DNA of 48,849 nucleotides from Desulfobacteraceae bacterium (GCA_021737225.1 JAIPEJ010000002.1:1-48849), one strand, 5' to 3'; shown: positions 26,149 through 35,961, counted from the first letter of the stretch. Notes: a model not told the origin generated them from the sequence alone. Program-made: numbers and translations.

Positions 26149-29100
26149 ATGAATTCAAAAGAAAACAAGACGGAAATTGCAATCGTTGGAATGGCGTGCA
26201 GCTTTCCACGCGCCCCGGACTTGGAGACCTTCTGGCAAAACAATGTTTGCGGAATCGATGCGGTATCAGAGGTACCACGCGAAAGATGGAATCCGGACCG
26301 CTTTTATAACCCGGCGGACGGCACCCGGCTTTACGGCAAAAAGGGCGGTTATCTGGAATCGCCTTTTGCCTTCAATCCGGCAGAATTCGGCATTATGCCC
26401 AAGGCCGTCCAAGGAGGTGAACCGGACCAGTTCCTGGTGTTAAAAACCGCAGCCGAGGCACTCAGGGATGCCGGGATTCCCGCCGGCGGTCCGGACCATG
26501 AGCGGACCGCGTTTATCCTGGGACGGGGCAGCTACCTGAGCGCAGGCGCGTTTAACCTGGTTCAGCGAACCTTTATCGCGGATCAGACCGTGGACATTGT
26601 CGGCCGGATGCATCCTGAATTCTCGGAAGATGACGCGGCCCGGCTCAAAGACGACCTGATGGCATCCTTGGCGCCGTTTGAGGCCGAAACCGCACCCTCG
26701 GTCATGCCCAATATCACCGCGGGCCGGGTGGCCAACCGGCTGGGTTTTATGGGGCCGAACTACACGATTGACGCGGCCTGCGCTTCCTCCCTGTACGCTG
26801 CGGATGCGGCTGTTTCCGCGCTTGTCTCTAACAGAAGCGATCTGGCCCTTGCCGGGGGCGTGCATATCTTCAATAATATTCCCTTTTTGAATGTATTCTG
26901 TACGCTGGGTGCGATGTCGCGGCAGGACCAGATCCGTCCGTTTGATCAGCAGGCAGACGGCATGATTCCGGGCGAGGGTGTCGGTATCGTGGTGTTAAAG
27001 CGGCTGGCGGATGCGCAAAGAGACGGAAACCGGATTTACGCCGTGCTCCGGGGCGTGGGTACCTCCAGTGACGGCAAGGGAGTCAGCGTGGCCGCCCCGC
27101 GGGTGGAAGGCGAAGTCCTGGCCCTTGAGCGCGCCTATGAATTGGCAGGCATCTGCCCGACCACCATTGCGATGATCGAAGCCCACGGCACAGCCACCGC
27201 GGTCGGAGACGAATCGGAAATCAAGGCCCTGACCACCGTGTTCGGCAAAAAGGCGGAAAATGCGCCAAGGCACTGCGCCCTGGGAACCGTTAAGTCAATG
27301 ATCGGTCATGCCATGCCGGCCGCCGGCATCGCCGGAATGATCCGGGCCGTGCTCGCGCTGTACCACAAGGTACTGCCGCCCACGCTGCACTGCGAGACCC
27401 CTCACCACAAGCTCAGACTGGAGGAAACCCCTTTTTATGTTAACACGGAAACCCGGCCATGGTTCCGAGCCGCTTCTGATATTCCGCGCAGGGCCGGGTT
27501 GAACGCCTTTGGTTTCGGCGGGGTTAATGCTCATGTTATACTTGAAGAGTACGAAGAAAACACCCCGGAAAAATTAGGAATTTCTGTTTCCGAATTATTG
27601 GATCCACCCCGGGCGACTACAGAACGGGTGCCGGATTCGTGTCCCATCCCGTGGGATGCGGTCCTGTTTCTTCTGAGTGCCGGATCCAGGGCCGAACTTG
27701 CCGCGCAATGCCGGCGGATCCTGGAGCGGGTCAGGCAGGATGGCGCCGTGGACCTGGTGACCCTGTCGCATTCACTGCTTACTGAATATGTCCCTGACAG
27801 CGAGCGGATTGCCGTGGTGGCCGACTCCCCGGAGGATCTGGCCGGCAAGCTGGAATATGCAGCAGGTAAGCTCGAAGAAGACAACTGTAGGAAAATCAAG
27901 GATATCAAAGGCATCTACTATTTCGCCTCGCCCCTGGGGGAAAGCGGCAAGGTTGCGTTCATGTTTCCCGGGGAGGGCGCCTCCTACACGGGCATGATGA
28001 TGGATCTGTGCCTGCAGTTCCCGTCGGTCCGGGCCGGTTTTGATGAGATGAACCAAGCGATTGCCGCACGCAAGAAAATCACGCGGCATTTGCCAACTCA
28101 GTTCATTTTCCCCGCTACCCTGCTCACCGAGGCCGAAAGCCGGGTCCTGGAAGATGCGTTCTGGAAACTGGACAGCGGACTTCAGGCCATATTGGCCTCG
28201 AGCCTGGCCATGAAGGATTTGCTCGGCAAGTTTAACATTGCCCCGGACATGATCGTGGGACACAGCGCAGGCGAATACAGCGCATGGATCGCTTCCGGCA
28301 TCCTGGACAGGACGGATTTTTACCAAAAGCAGGAACAGATCGCCGCGGTTTATGCAGATCGCTCCCATACCGTAAAAACCTCCATGGCCGCGGTATCAGC
28401 CGGGTACGAAAAGGTTAAAACCCTTCTGGAGATAATTCACGGAGATATCTACATTTCCAATGACAACTGCCCGCACCAGGTCGTGGTGGTGGGTGAAGCC
28501 GACGCCATGGAGCAATTCAGGCAGGTCCTGAAGTCGGAACGCATATTTTACACGGATCTGCCCTCCACAGAGGTGCATCATACGCCCATGGCCGCGGGCC
28601 AAGCCGAGGCGCTGACTTCAGCGTTTTCCGGCCTTGAGCTTTCATCTGCGCAGATTCCGGTTTATTCGGCCGTGGAGGCCGCGCCATACCCGGCTGACCG
28701 GGATGCGATCATTGACCTGATGGCGCGCTACTGGCTCCGGACACTGCAGTTCAGGCAGACCGTGGAGGTCATGTACAATGACGGGGCCCGGATATTCGTG
28801 GAGGTCGGTCCGGGCAACAACCTGTGCGGATTCGTGGATGACACGCTGCGGGGCCGCAACATTATGACCGTTGCTTCCAACACCAGCCGCAGATCGGGTA
28901 CGGCCCAGTTGTGTCACCTGCTGGGGATGCTTGCCGCCCAGCACGTTCCGGTTTCCCTGGAACCGCTGATGTCCGCCCAGCAGCTCCGGCTGCAAGCCCC
29001 TGACATACAGGCAAATAAAACCAGGGGCAAGGCGCCCCTGATCCACATGGACCTGGCCCTGCCGGAACTGCAGTTAAGTGATGAGGCTGCTGCCATGTGG

Positions 29101-30711
29101 CGGGAGAAACTGGCCGCACCGGAACCAAAGAGATTGGAAACGGCCGAATCCGCAGCCGCAGCTCCCGGCCCGAAAACCTTCGGGTATTGTGCCGCCCGGG
29201 CACCGCAGCAGGCTTCGTCCCCGGAGAAGTCGGGAGAAAACAGCGACATTTCACCGAAATCCAGGGCAATGGGACAATATATGGACACCATGTCCCGGTT
29301 TCTTGAGCTTCAAAAAGAAATCACCGAGAGTCTGGCCGGTCTCAAAAAGGGGCGCAGCGAATCCGGCGGGTCAGACAACCGGTCCCATGCGTTCGTGGGA
29401 AAGGTGGTCGATCTGGAACCCGGAAAACAAAGCCGGGTTAAACGTTTTCTCGATCTGGGTGAAGACGTGTTTCTGCTGGATCATCCATTCGGCGGGGACG
29501 TGTCTGACACCGATGACCAGTTGCATCCCCTGATTGTAACGCCGCTGACCCTGAACATGGAAATAATGGCCGAAGCGGCTTCCCTGGTTTTTCCCGGAAA
29601 AGTCCCGGTTGAAATCAAAAACGTCAGCGCAGGCCGCTGGGTGGTGGTGGATGAAAACAACGGCGCTGCCCTGGAGGCTTCGGCCAGGGCAATCACCGAA
29701 ACAAGTGCGATGGCGGCTCTATATGAACGGGCCTTTTCAGATGCGCCTTCGGCCCGGGCAGAAGTGGTTTTCGATGCGGATTATCCCGCGCCCGAACCCA
29801 TCGATTCGATACCGGATTGTGGACTGCCAAGGGACGCGGCCGAGGCGGCAGAGCAGATTTACGAACAGAAATGGATGACCCACGGCCCGAAATTCCGGGT
29901 TATCGCCGGGATCAGCCAGGCCACGGAAGAACAGATCGTTGCTGTGCTGCGCGTACCGTCAAGCGGCGACCTTTTTAACTCGGGTCAAACCGCGGACCTT
30001 ATAATCCATCCCCTGCTCATGGACGCCTGCGCCCAGCTTACCGGTTACTGGGCCCAGCAGACGCTAAAGGAGCGGTTTATAACGTTTCCGGCAGGTGCCG
30101 GCAGCATCCGGTTTTTCTCCGCACCTCCCCGCGCCGGCGAAACCATGCGGGCCCGGATGCATGTTCGGGAGGTTACCGAGCATTTCGTCAAATCCGACAT
30201 CGACATCGTTTACCAAAGCGGCCGCCTCTGGACGCGCATTACGGGATGGACGCACCTGCGTTTTGATCTTCCCATGGAGTTATATCACTTCTGGCGATTT
30301 CCCCGGCTGCACCCGGTCAGCCGGGTCCAGCAGGATTCCGAAGGCTCTTGTTCCAAAAGCCTTTCATGCAGGGCCCCGTACTATGAAGACCTTGACAGCA
30401 CCATATGGAAGAGGGCCATTGGATGGCTTTATCTGAACCGGGATGAACGCGCGGTTTACAGGCAGAAAATGGATCAAGAAAAAAACGGCGCCCGATGGCT
30501 TGCCGAGAGAATGGCGGCAAAGGACGCCATTCGCGTTTTTGCAAAAAAATCCACGGGCACGGCGCTTCTGCCTGCAGACATTGAAATTATAGAAAAAGAA
30601 AGCGGATCCTTCACAGGTCCCGGACATAGCATTGCTGGATTGAATCCAAACACCGGGCTGTCAATTACCCGGGAAGATGGGTATGTGTCTGCAGCATTTC
30701 CTGCACAATAA
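26149..30711 (+). CDS. PKS: KS-AT-DH with C-terminal PPTase-like domain
   Basis: A 1520-residue synthase subunit. The ketosynthase (about 8-455) has Cys211, His346 and His387 and is therefore an active KS, not a chain-length factor. The acyltransferase (about 600-900) has Ser706 in GHSAGEYSA and His811. A helical motif (MDTMSRFLELQKEITESL) follows near 1045-1063, as in the first PKS. The dehydratase (about 1090-1380) has His1112 in LLDHPFGG and Asp1292 in HPLLMDACAQ. The last 110 residues carry RWLAERMAAKDAIRVFAKK and LSITREDGYVSAAF, like phosphopantetheinyl transferases fused to enediyne-type synthases, though the usual GxD motif is not seen. It starts 23 bp after the first PKS and has no ACP of its own. 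Confidence 0.88.
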   Translation: MNSKENKTEIAIVGMACSFPRAPDLETFWQNNVCGIDAVSEVPRERWNPDRFYNPADGTRLYGKKGGYLESPFAFNPAEFGIMPKAVQGGEPDQFLVLKTAAEALRDAGIPAGGPDHERTAFILGRGSYLSAGAFNLVQRTFIADQTVDIVGRMHPEFSEDDAARLKDDLMASLAPFEAETAPSVMPNITAGRVANRLGFMGPNYTIDAACASSLYAADAAVSALVSNRSDLALAGGVHIFNNIPFLNVFCTLGAMSRQDQIRPFDQQADGMIPGEGVGIVVLKRLADAQRDGNRIYAVLRGVGTSSDGKGVSVAAPRVEGEVLALERAYELAGICPTTIAMIEAHGTATAVGDESEIKALTTVFGKKAENAPRHCALGTVKSMIGHAMPAAGIAGMIRAVLALYHKVLPPTLHCETPHHKLRLEETPFYVNTETRPWFRAASDIPRRAGLNAFGFGGVNAHVILEEYEENTPEKLGISVSELLDPPRATTERVPDSCPIPWDAVLFLLSAGSRAELAAQCRRILERVRQDGAVDLVTLSHSLLTEYVPDSERIAVVADSPEDLAGKLEYAAGKLEEDNCRKIKDIKGIYYFASPLGESGKVAFMFPGEGASYTGMMMDLCLQFPSVRAGFDEMNQAIAARKKITRHLPTQFIFPATLLTEAESRVLEDAFWKLDSGLQAILASSLAMKDLLGKFNIAPDMIVGHSAGEYSAWIASGILDRTDFYQKQEQIAAVYADRSHTVKTSMAAVSAGYEKVKTLLEIIHGDIYISNDNCPHQVVVVGEADAMEQFRQVLKSERIFYTDLPSTEVHHTPMAAGQAEALTSAFSGLELSSAQIPVYSAVEAAPYPADRDAIIDLMARYWLRTLQFRQTVEVMYNDGARIFVEVGPGNNLCGFVDDTLRGRNIMTVASNTSRRSGTAQLCHLLGMLAAQHVPVSLEPLMSAQQLRLQAPDIQANKTRGKAPLIHMDLALPELQLSDEAAAMWREKLAAPEPKRLETAESAAAAPGPKTFGYCAARAPQQASSPEKSGENSDISPKSRAMGQYMDTMSRFLELQKEITESLAGLKKGRSESGGSDNRSHAFVGKVVDLEPGKQSRVKRFLDLGEDVFLLDHPFGGDVSDTDDQLHPLIVTPLTLNMEIMAEAASLVFPGKVPVEIKNVSAGRWVVVDENNGAALEASARAITETSAMAALYERAFSDAPSARAEVVFDADYPAPEPIDSIPDCGLPRDAAEAAEQIYEQKWMTHGPKFRVIAGISQATEEQIVAVLRVPSSGDLFNSGQTADLIIHPLLMDACAQLTGYWAQQTLKERFITFPAGAGSIRFFSAPPRAGETMRARMHVREVTEHFVKSDIDIVYQSGRLWTRITGWTHLRFDLPMELYHFWRFPRLHPVSRVQQDSEGSCSKSLSCRAPYYEDLDSTIWKRAIGWLYLNRDERAVYRQKMDQEKNGARWLAERMAAKDAIRVFAKKSTGTALLPADIEIIEKESGSFTGPGHSIAGLNPNTGLSITREDGYVSAAFPAQ

Positions 30712-30740
30712 ATACTACCGAAGAGGAGGTCGGTTCAAAA

Positions 30741-31040
30741 ATGGGTAAACCGGACAAGACGACAATTTTCAACGACATCCTGGCCACCCTGGAAAAAGTC
30801 AGCGAGGACTGGGAGTATTCCGGCGAGATCACTCCGGATACGTTCCTGCTCGAGGACCTGGGGCTCGAGTCCATTGACGTGGTCGTGCTCGGGGAGTTTC
30901 TGGAGGAGCATTACCAGCAGTCCTTCCCCTTTACCGAATACTTCACGGAACTGGCCCAGCAGGAGATTCTCGATCTGCGTATCTCCGATCTTGTGGATTT
31001 TATAGATAAACATTTTTCACCACAGAACGAGGTCGTATAA
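30741..31040 (+). CDS. Discrete acyl carrier protein
   Basis: A 99-residue acidic helical protein with LLEDLGLESIDVVVLGEFLE, where Ser44 would carry phosphopantetheine. The DxESID motif differs from the DLGIDSIKR of the in-line ACPs, so it probably belongs to a different step, such as starter loading, transfer or release. GAGGAGG precedes the ATG. Its stop overlaps the start of the next gene by one base (TAATG), so the two are translationally coupled, which suggests a joint function with the phosphodiesterase-like enzyme. Confidence 0.88.
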   Translation: MGKPDKTTIFNDILATLEKVSEDWEYSGEITPDTFLLEDLGLESIDVVVLGEFLEEHYQQSFPFTEYFTELAQQEILDLRISDLVDFIDKHFSPQNEVV

Positions 31041-32644
31041 TGGCAAATCAAACCCCAGCAACCATGGTGATCGGTCTGGACGGCGCCACCTATTCCATCC
31101 TGGATCCTCTCATGGAATCCGGACATATGCCATATCTGCGTCAATTTTCGGCCGAGGGGGTCCGTGCCGAGCTCGAATCGACCATTCCGCCGATTACGCC
31201 GCCGGCATGGACCACGATCATGACCGGCCGCAGCCCGGCAAATCACGGCATTCTGGATTTTTTCCGACCCGAGGCGCCGGGAAGCCAGTTTTTAAGGTTC
31301 GTCAGCACAAAGCAGCTTCAATGTGAAACCATATGGTCGTACCTAACCCGCCGGCAACGGACCGCTGCATGTCTGAATTTCCCGGTCATGTCCCCGCCGA
31401 TTCCGATCTCCGGCTACAGTATTCCCGGATTCGTAACCTGGCGGCATCTGCGGCACGCCTGTTACCCGCGGGACCTTATGGATACCCTGAAAACCATCCC
31501 CGGCTTTGATTTAAAGATCATCGCCCATGATTTCGGCCTGGAAGAAAAGGTCCTGGCGGGCTGCGCCTTTGAGGAGGCAGAATCCTGGATCAACTACCAT
31601 ACGTACAAGGACCAGCAGTGGGTGAAAGTCCTGGAGTTTCTTTCGGGTTATGATCCCTGCCACGTCAATGCGCTTGTACTTGACAGCATCGACCGGCTGC
31701 AGCACGTGTTTTACCGGCTATTGGACCCTGCCTTTTACGGCAAAGGCCTGTCCGAGGCGGACAAACAGATTCAGTCCATTTTGTTTACGCATTACCGGGC
31801 GCTTGACAACATGATCGCCCGCCTGGCGGAGATCGCCGGACCCGAGGGCCACGTGTTTATCGTCTCGGACCACGGATTCGGGCCCAGCCAGTATTGTTTC
31901 TATTTGAATTCCCTGCTGGAGCAGCTCGGATATCTGAGCTGGTCGGACCGGGCAATCAGTGAATCCGAGAGCGCCGGCGACGTTTCCATGGAGGCCGTGA
32001 AAAACCACGGCCACTTGCTGGATTGGCAACATACCATCGCTTATGTCAATACGCCCAGCAGCAACGGCATTACCATCAATGTCCGTGGTAAAAACAGCCG
32101 TTACGGGATCCTGCCGGAAGAATACGACCGGGTGCGAAACCAGCTCAGGGATCAACTGATGGCCCTGAAACATCCGGATACCGGGCAGCAGGTGGTGACC
32201 GGCATCTGGACCCGGGAGGAAGCTTTTGGCGGCCTGGAGGCAGCACCGGATCTGACCCTGCGTCTGTGGGACAACGGCCTGGTATCCACCCTGAAATCCG
32301 ACGAGATCATCAAGCCGCGGCGCGAATGCGCGGGTGTGCATTACCCGGACGGTGTCTTCATGGCCAGAGGCCCGGCAATCAGATCCGGCGTTCGGCTCGA
32401 TCCCCTGAATATTCTGGATGTGGCGCCATCCATTCTCTACGCCCAGGGGCTTGCCATCCCGGAGGATTATGAAGGCGGGGTTCCCGAGGAGATGATAGAA
32501 CCCGAGGCCCTGGCGGCCAATCCGGTGCTCCGGGGTACTGCCACCCAGGGGGCACAAAAACAGGCAGCCGACGCGCTGGAAATGGACGAGGCGGATATGG
32601 AATTGATCATGAAGCGGCTCAAAGGGCTTGGATACATGTCCTAG
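31040..32644 (+). CDS. Alkaline-phosphatase-superfamily hydrolase (NPP-like)
   Basis: The protein has metal-site and nucleophile motifs of the type I phosphodiesterase/nucleotide pyrophosphatase branch: VIGLDGATYSIL (Asp14), IPPITPPAWTTIMTG (probable nucleophile Thr53), LVLDSIDRLQHVF and VSDHGFGPSQ, with VHYPDGVFMARG near the end. There is no signal peptide, so it acts in the cytoplasm. Relatives cleave phosphodiesters, phosphonates or sulfate esters. Coupled to the ACP and next to a sulfotransferase-like gene, it might act on a phospho- or sulfo-ester of the polyketide, or remove a phosphopantetheinyl group; sequence does not decide. Confidence 0.82.
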   Translation: MANQTPATMVIGLDGATYSILDPLMESGHMPYLRQFSAEGVRAELESTIPPITPPAWTTIMTGRSPANHGILDFFRPEAPGSQFLRFVSTKQLQCETIWSYLTRRQRTAACLNFPVMSPPIPISGYSIPGFVTWRHLRHACYPRDLMDTLKTIPGFDLKIIAHDFGLEEKVLAGCAFEEAESWINYHTYKDQQWVKVLEFLSGYDPCHVNALVLDSIDRLQHVFYRLLDPAFYGKGLSEADKQIQSILFTHYRALDNMIARLAEIAGPEGHVFIVSDHGFGPSQYCFYLNSLLEQLGYLSWSDRAISESESAGDVSMEAVKNHGHLLDWQHTIAYVNTPSSNGITINVRGKNSRYGILPEEYDRVRNQLRDQLMALKHPDTGQQVVTGIWTREEAFGGLEAAPDLTLRLWDNGLVSTLKSDEIIKPRRECAGVHYPDGVFMARGPAIRSGVRLDPLNILDVAPSILYAQGLAIPEDYEGGVPEEMIEPEALAANPVLRGTATQGAQKQAADALEMDEADMELIMKRLKGLGYMS

Positions 32645-32695
32645 ATCGGCGGGCCGATAAGGCTTTTGACAAAACCTGATGAAAGGAGCGGATAT

Positions 32696-33580
32696 ATGCC
32701 GTTTGTCAATGTCAACGGAATCAAGCACCACTACATGCAGCAGGGAAAGGGGCCGGATGTTGTCCTGATTCATGGAATGGGCGGAAACATGTCCTTCTGG
32801 CACGCCAACAAGGCTTTTGCCGCCCTAAAAGCCGATTTCCGGGTGACTGTTTATGACATGCGGGGACACGGCTACAGCGGTTTTGCAGAAACCGGATATA
32901 CCTCCTTTGATTTGTCCCGGGACCTGGGCCAACTCATGGATGCCGTCGGCCTGGACAGGGCCTATCTGGCGGGTCACAGCCTGGGCGGATTGATCGCGCT
33001 GCACACGGCCTTTTTGTACCCGGAAAGGGTGGCCGGCATTATCCTGGCAGAAGGCAATGTGCCGGCTCTCCGTCATCTTATCGACCTTGAGAAATGGCCT
33101 TACCGCAAGCATCGCGAGGAAATGCTCAGGCAGATTAATCCCAGGCTGCCCGAGATTTTAAACGGCTTTAACATGTATTACCTGGAGTACCGGCTCAAAG
33201 AGTTACGGGACGGAAACGCCATTAATGACCTGGCTGATTTCGGCATGCGCAAGGGGATGAAAGTAAAGGCGGATTCCATTTTAAAACTGCTCGACCAAAC
33301 CACTGCCAAAACAGACATCAAGGAGATCGCCGGCCTGAGTGAAGCGCGTATCCGGCAGGTTTCCCAACCGGCCCTGGCGCTGTACGGACAGTATTCGCCG
33401 TTGATACCGATCTGCGATTATCTGTCCGAAAACCTGCCCAACTGCCGGCGGGATGTTGTGCCCGAGGCATGTCACCTGTTTCCGGCCAGGCTTCCGGACC
33501 AGTTTGTCCATCATGTCAGAAACTTTTTGTTACCCCTGTCAGAGGAGGCCCGGATTGAGGATGAATATGCAGCGGTTTGA
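32696..33580 (+). CDS. Cytoplasmic alpha/beta hydrolase, release-type candidate
   Basis: A 294-residue alpha/beta hydrolase with oxyanion motif HGMGGN, nucleophile Ser95 in LAGHSLGGLIA and catalytic His260 in PEACHLFP. The usual acid position after strand 6 is Gln232 (LYGQYSPL), so the acid may come from elsewhere or be missing. No signal peptide is present. I start at ATG 32696, 7 bp after GAAAGGAG; an upstream TTG at 32666 would place that site inside the coding region. Its end overlaps the sulfotransferase-like gene by about 20 bp. In a PKS operon such an enzyme may act as thioesterase or editing hydrolase. Confidence 0.82.
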   Translation: MPFVNVNGIKHHYMQQGKGPDVVLIHGMGGNMSFWHANKAFAALKADFRVTVYDMRGHGYSGFAETGYTSFDLSRDLGQLMDAVGLDRAYLAGHSLGGLIALHTAFLYPERVAGIILAEGNVPALRHLIDLEKWPYRKHREEMLRQINPRLPEILNGFNMYYLEYRLKELRDGNAINDLADFGMRKGMKVKADSILKLLDQTTAKTDIKEIAGLSEARIRQVSQPALALYGQYSPLIPICDYLSENLPNCRRDVVPEACHLFPARLPDQFVHHVRNFLLPLSEEARIEDEYAAV

Positions 33581-34187
33581 AGGATTGCAAAGGCCGCCAG
33601 TATCCGAAGCTGTCACCCTGGTATCCGGTCTGCCGCGATCCGGCACCAGTATGATGATGCGCATGCTCGCGGCCGGGGGCATGCATATCGTAACCGACAA
33701 TATCCGCAGGCCCAACGCGGACAACCCGAATGGATATTTTGAACTGGAAAAGATTAAGGAACTGGAAAATGACGCCTCGTGGCTCAGGGATGAAAAGGGC
33801 AGGGCCATAAAGGCCATATCCGCGTTTCTGCCGATGCTGCCAAAGAACAGCTTCTATTATGTCATCTTCATGCAGCGGCATATGGACGAAATACTGGCAT
33901 CCCAGAAAAAAATGCTGGAACGCAGGGGTGCTGATAAAGGCGATGAGGGCGTCTCAGACGAGCGCATGGCAACCAAGTATCAGTCCTATCTGGAGGCGAC
34001 CTATAAATGGCTTCGGCAGCAGGATCATTTCCATGTGCTGTATGTTCATTACTCGAATGTGCTGCAGGATCCGCTGGGCCAGGCCAGGGGGGTGAATGCG
34101 TTTTTGCAGCATACCCTGGATCCCGGGGAAATGGCAACGGCAGTGGATCCGGATTTATACCGGCAGCGCACAAAGGATGCGGTTTAG
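33561..34187 (+). CDS. Sulfotransferase-family P-loop protein
   Basis: A 208-residue protein with the phosphosulfate-binding loop SGLPRSGTSMMMRMLAAGG near the N-terminus, then FMQRHMDEILASQKKMLERRG and VHYSNVLQDP, the pattern of bacterial sulfotransferase-family proteins that use PAPS. It is short and keeps the core only. The start is ATG 33561 or ATG 33567; GAGG lies 6 bp before the latter and GGAGG 13 bp before the former. Overlap with the hydrolase gene implies coupled translation. It may sulfate a hydroxyl group of the PKS product or of a chain still on its carrier protein. Donor and target are inferred, not shown. Confidence 0.75.
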   Translation: MNMQRFEGLQRPPVSEAVTLVSGLPRSGTSMMMRMLAAGGMHIVTDNIRRPNADNPNGYFELEKIKELENDASWLRDEKGRAIKAISAFLPMLPKNSFYYVIFMQRHMDEILASQKKMLERRGADKGDEGVSDERMATKYQSYLEATYKWLRQQDHFHVLYVHYSNVLQDPLGQARGVNAFLQHTLDPGEMATAVDPDLYRQRTKDAV

Positions 34188-34245
34188 GGTTCCGGTCGGG
34201 AGGGTTCGGCCGGGTTCGTGTTTACTATATTAAGGGGATAAGCAC

Positions 34246-35961
34246 ATGAAAAAACTATTATTTAGTATCCTGATTACAGGCATTCTGATGCTTTTTGTTT
34301 CGCCGGGTTTCGGCATGGGAACCAGTCCGGCCATTGAGAGCGAAATGGTGGCCAGGGCGAAGGTCGATGAATGCTTCAACGGGATCGGCGAGCCCTTTGA
34401 ACCCGGTCCGGAATGCGGGCGAGATGAAAAACCCAAGTGCAACCAATCCTATTTGTGGGGGCTGACCAAGGCGGGGAATAATTTGTGGTTCGGCACCGCG
34501 GCAAATATGCTCTGTCTGGTACGGGCATACAGCGCATATTCGCAGGGCGGTAACGTCAGTGCGTATGAAAATGACTTGTGGCTGTGCGAATATGACCAGG
34601 GCCGTTATCCGGAAACCGAGATGGCAAATCCGGTGCCGCAGATTTTTTCAGACTATCGGCCGCCGAAAATCTATACATACAATATCAACACCAAAACACT
34701 TACGGACAAGTCCGCGCAGATCATGGATGAAAACGCCCGGATGCTTTTGGAGAGCACATTCGGCCTCAGATCGGCGGGTGCAATTGACGGCCTTGTATTT
34801 CTGGCAGGTCCTGTGGCCCTGGGCCAAGGCATCAACATGTTCGTATTTGATGCTGAAACCGGCGGGTTTCTGGGTGCAAAAACCATTTTCGGATATCAGA
34901 ATATCCGGAAATGGTTGGTCATGGACGGGGTGCTGTACGCGGCCGTGGCCGAGGAAGGCGGCGGCGGAAAAGTGCTGCGCTGGACCGGCAGCCGCACCAA
35001 TCCGTTCTCTTTTGAGCAGGTCGGGAGCCTTACCGGAGCCGGCGCGGAAATCACAGCACATAACGGGCGGATATTCGTGGGTACCTGGCCCAGTAGCCAC
35101 AGCGGCGATACCCCTGTTCCGGCCGGGATCTGGATGAGCCCGAAGGTGCCGGAAGACGGCCTGAGCGGCGCGCACTTAAATGACTGGCAAAAAGTATGGC
35201 AGACAGACGAATACGAGCCCGATCCGCTGAATGCCGCCATATACGGGGTGGGTGCCATGAAATCCTTTGACGGCCATCTCTACTGGGGAACCATGCACGT
35301 GCACGGCAAGGCGGCGCTGGTGTTTATGGATCAGTATAACATGAGCCCGATGAAACTTGTGCAGACCTATTTCAATTCCTGGCGGGCCACCTCGATTTTC
35401 AGGGGCAGAAATTTTGGCGGAGACAAGGATGTTGAGCTGCTTTACGGCAACAGGACCCTTCCTGTATACGTGTCCACAGGCGAATCTTCGGGTTACTGGA
35501 CCCGGCGAGAAAACAACATGGGCGGCATTTCCGGCAAATACGGCCGGGCCGGGTTCGGCAACGAGTACAACAATTACGCCTGGACCATGGAGGTTTATGA
35601 CGGCCAGTTGTTTGTCGGGACCATGGATCATTCCTACCTGTGGCTGGACTGGAATAACCTGCAGCGTGGTTATATCAACGGGGAATATTACACGGTTCCG
35701 CTTCCGGATATCCCGTGGTACTGGACGCCTTCAGAAGAGGAATACGGAGCGGACTTGTGGCGTTTTCCGTCTTCGCATGAACAAGCGGTCCGGGCAACCC
35801 GCAGCGGGCTTGGAAATTACACAAATTACGGTTTTCGTTCGATTGTATCAGATGAAGAAACCGGGCTGTACCTCGGCACGGCCAACCCGGCCAACATTAA
35901 CCGGGACAGATACAGCAATATGAATGGCGGGTGGGAACTGCACCGGGTGTTTACACGATAA
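34246..35961 (+). CDS. Exported beta-propeller-like protein
   Basis: A signal peptide (KKLLFSILITGILMLFVSPGFG) leads a 571-residue mature protein rich in repeated strand motifs such as GLTKAGNNLWFGTAAN, GLVFLAGPV, HNGRIFVGTW, FDGHLYWGTM, YDGQLFVGTMDHS and ETGLYLGTANPA, spaced about 50-90 residues. This suggests a beta-propeller, probably six or seven blades. No catalytic motif is recognised. It is exported, so it may bind or protect the secreted or surface-bound product. AAGGGGAT precedes the ATG. It is unusual for a lipid PKS operon to encode such a protein between the tailoring enzymes and the acyltransferase. Confidence 0.65.
   Translation: MKKLLFSILITGILMLFVSPGFGMGTSPAIESEMVARAKVDECFNGIGEPFEPGPECGRDEKPKCNQSYLWGLTKAGNNLWFGTAANMLCLVRAYSAYSQGGNVSAYENDLWLCEYDQGRYPETEMANPVPQIFSDYRPPKIYTYNINTKTLTDKSAQIMDENARMLLESTFGLRSAGAIDGLVFLAGPVALGQGINMFVFDAETGGFLGAKTIFGYQNIRKWLVMDGVLYAAVAEEGGGGKVLRWTGSRTNPFSFEQVGSLTGAGAEITAHNGRIFVGTWPSSHSGDTPVPAGIWMSPKVPEDGLSGAHLNDWQKVWQTDEYEPDPLNAAIYGVGAMKSFDGHLYWGTMHVHGKAALVFMDQYNMSPMKLVQTYFNSWRATSIFRGRNFGGDKDVELLYGNRTLPVYVSTGESSGYWTRRENNMGGISGKYGRAGFGNEYNNYAWTMEVYDGQLFVGTMDHSYLWLDWNNLQRGYINGEYYTVPLPDIPWYWTPSEEEYGADLWRFPSSHEQAVRATRSGLGNYTNYGFRSIVSDEETGLYLGTANPANINRDRYSNMNGGWELHRVFTR

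Noticed and set aside
19085..30711. Classical EPA/DHA synthase
   Set aside because: No chain-length factor domain and no FabA-type dehydratase pair are present in the visible cluster.
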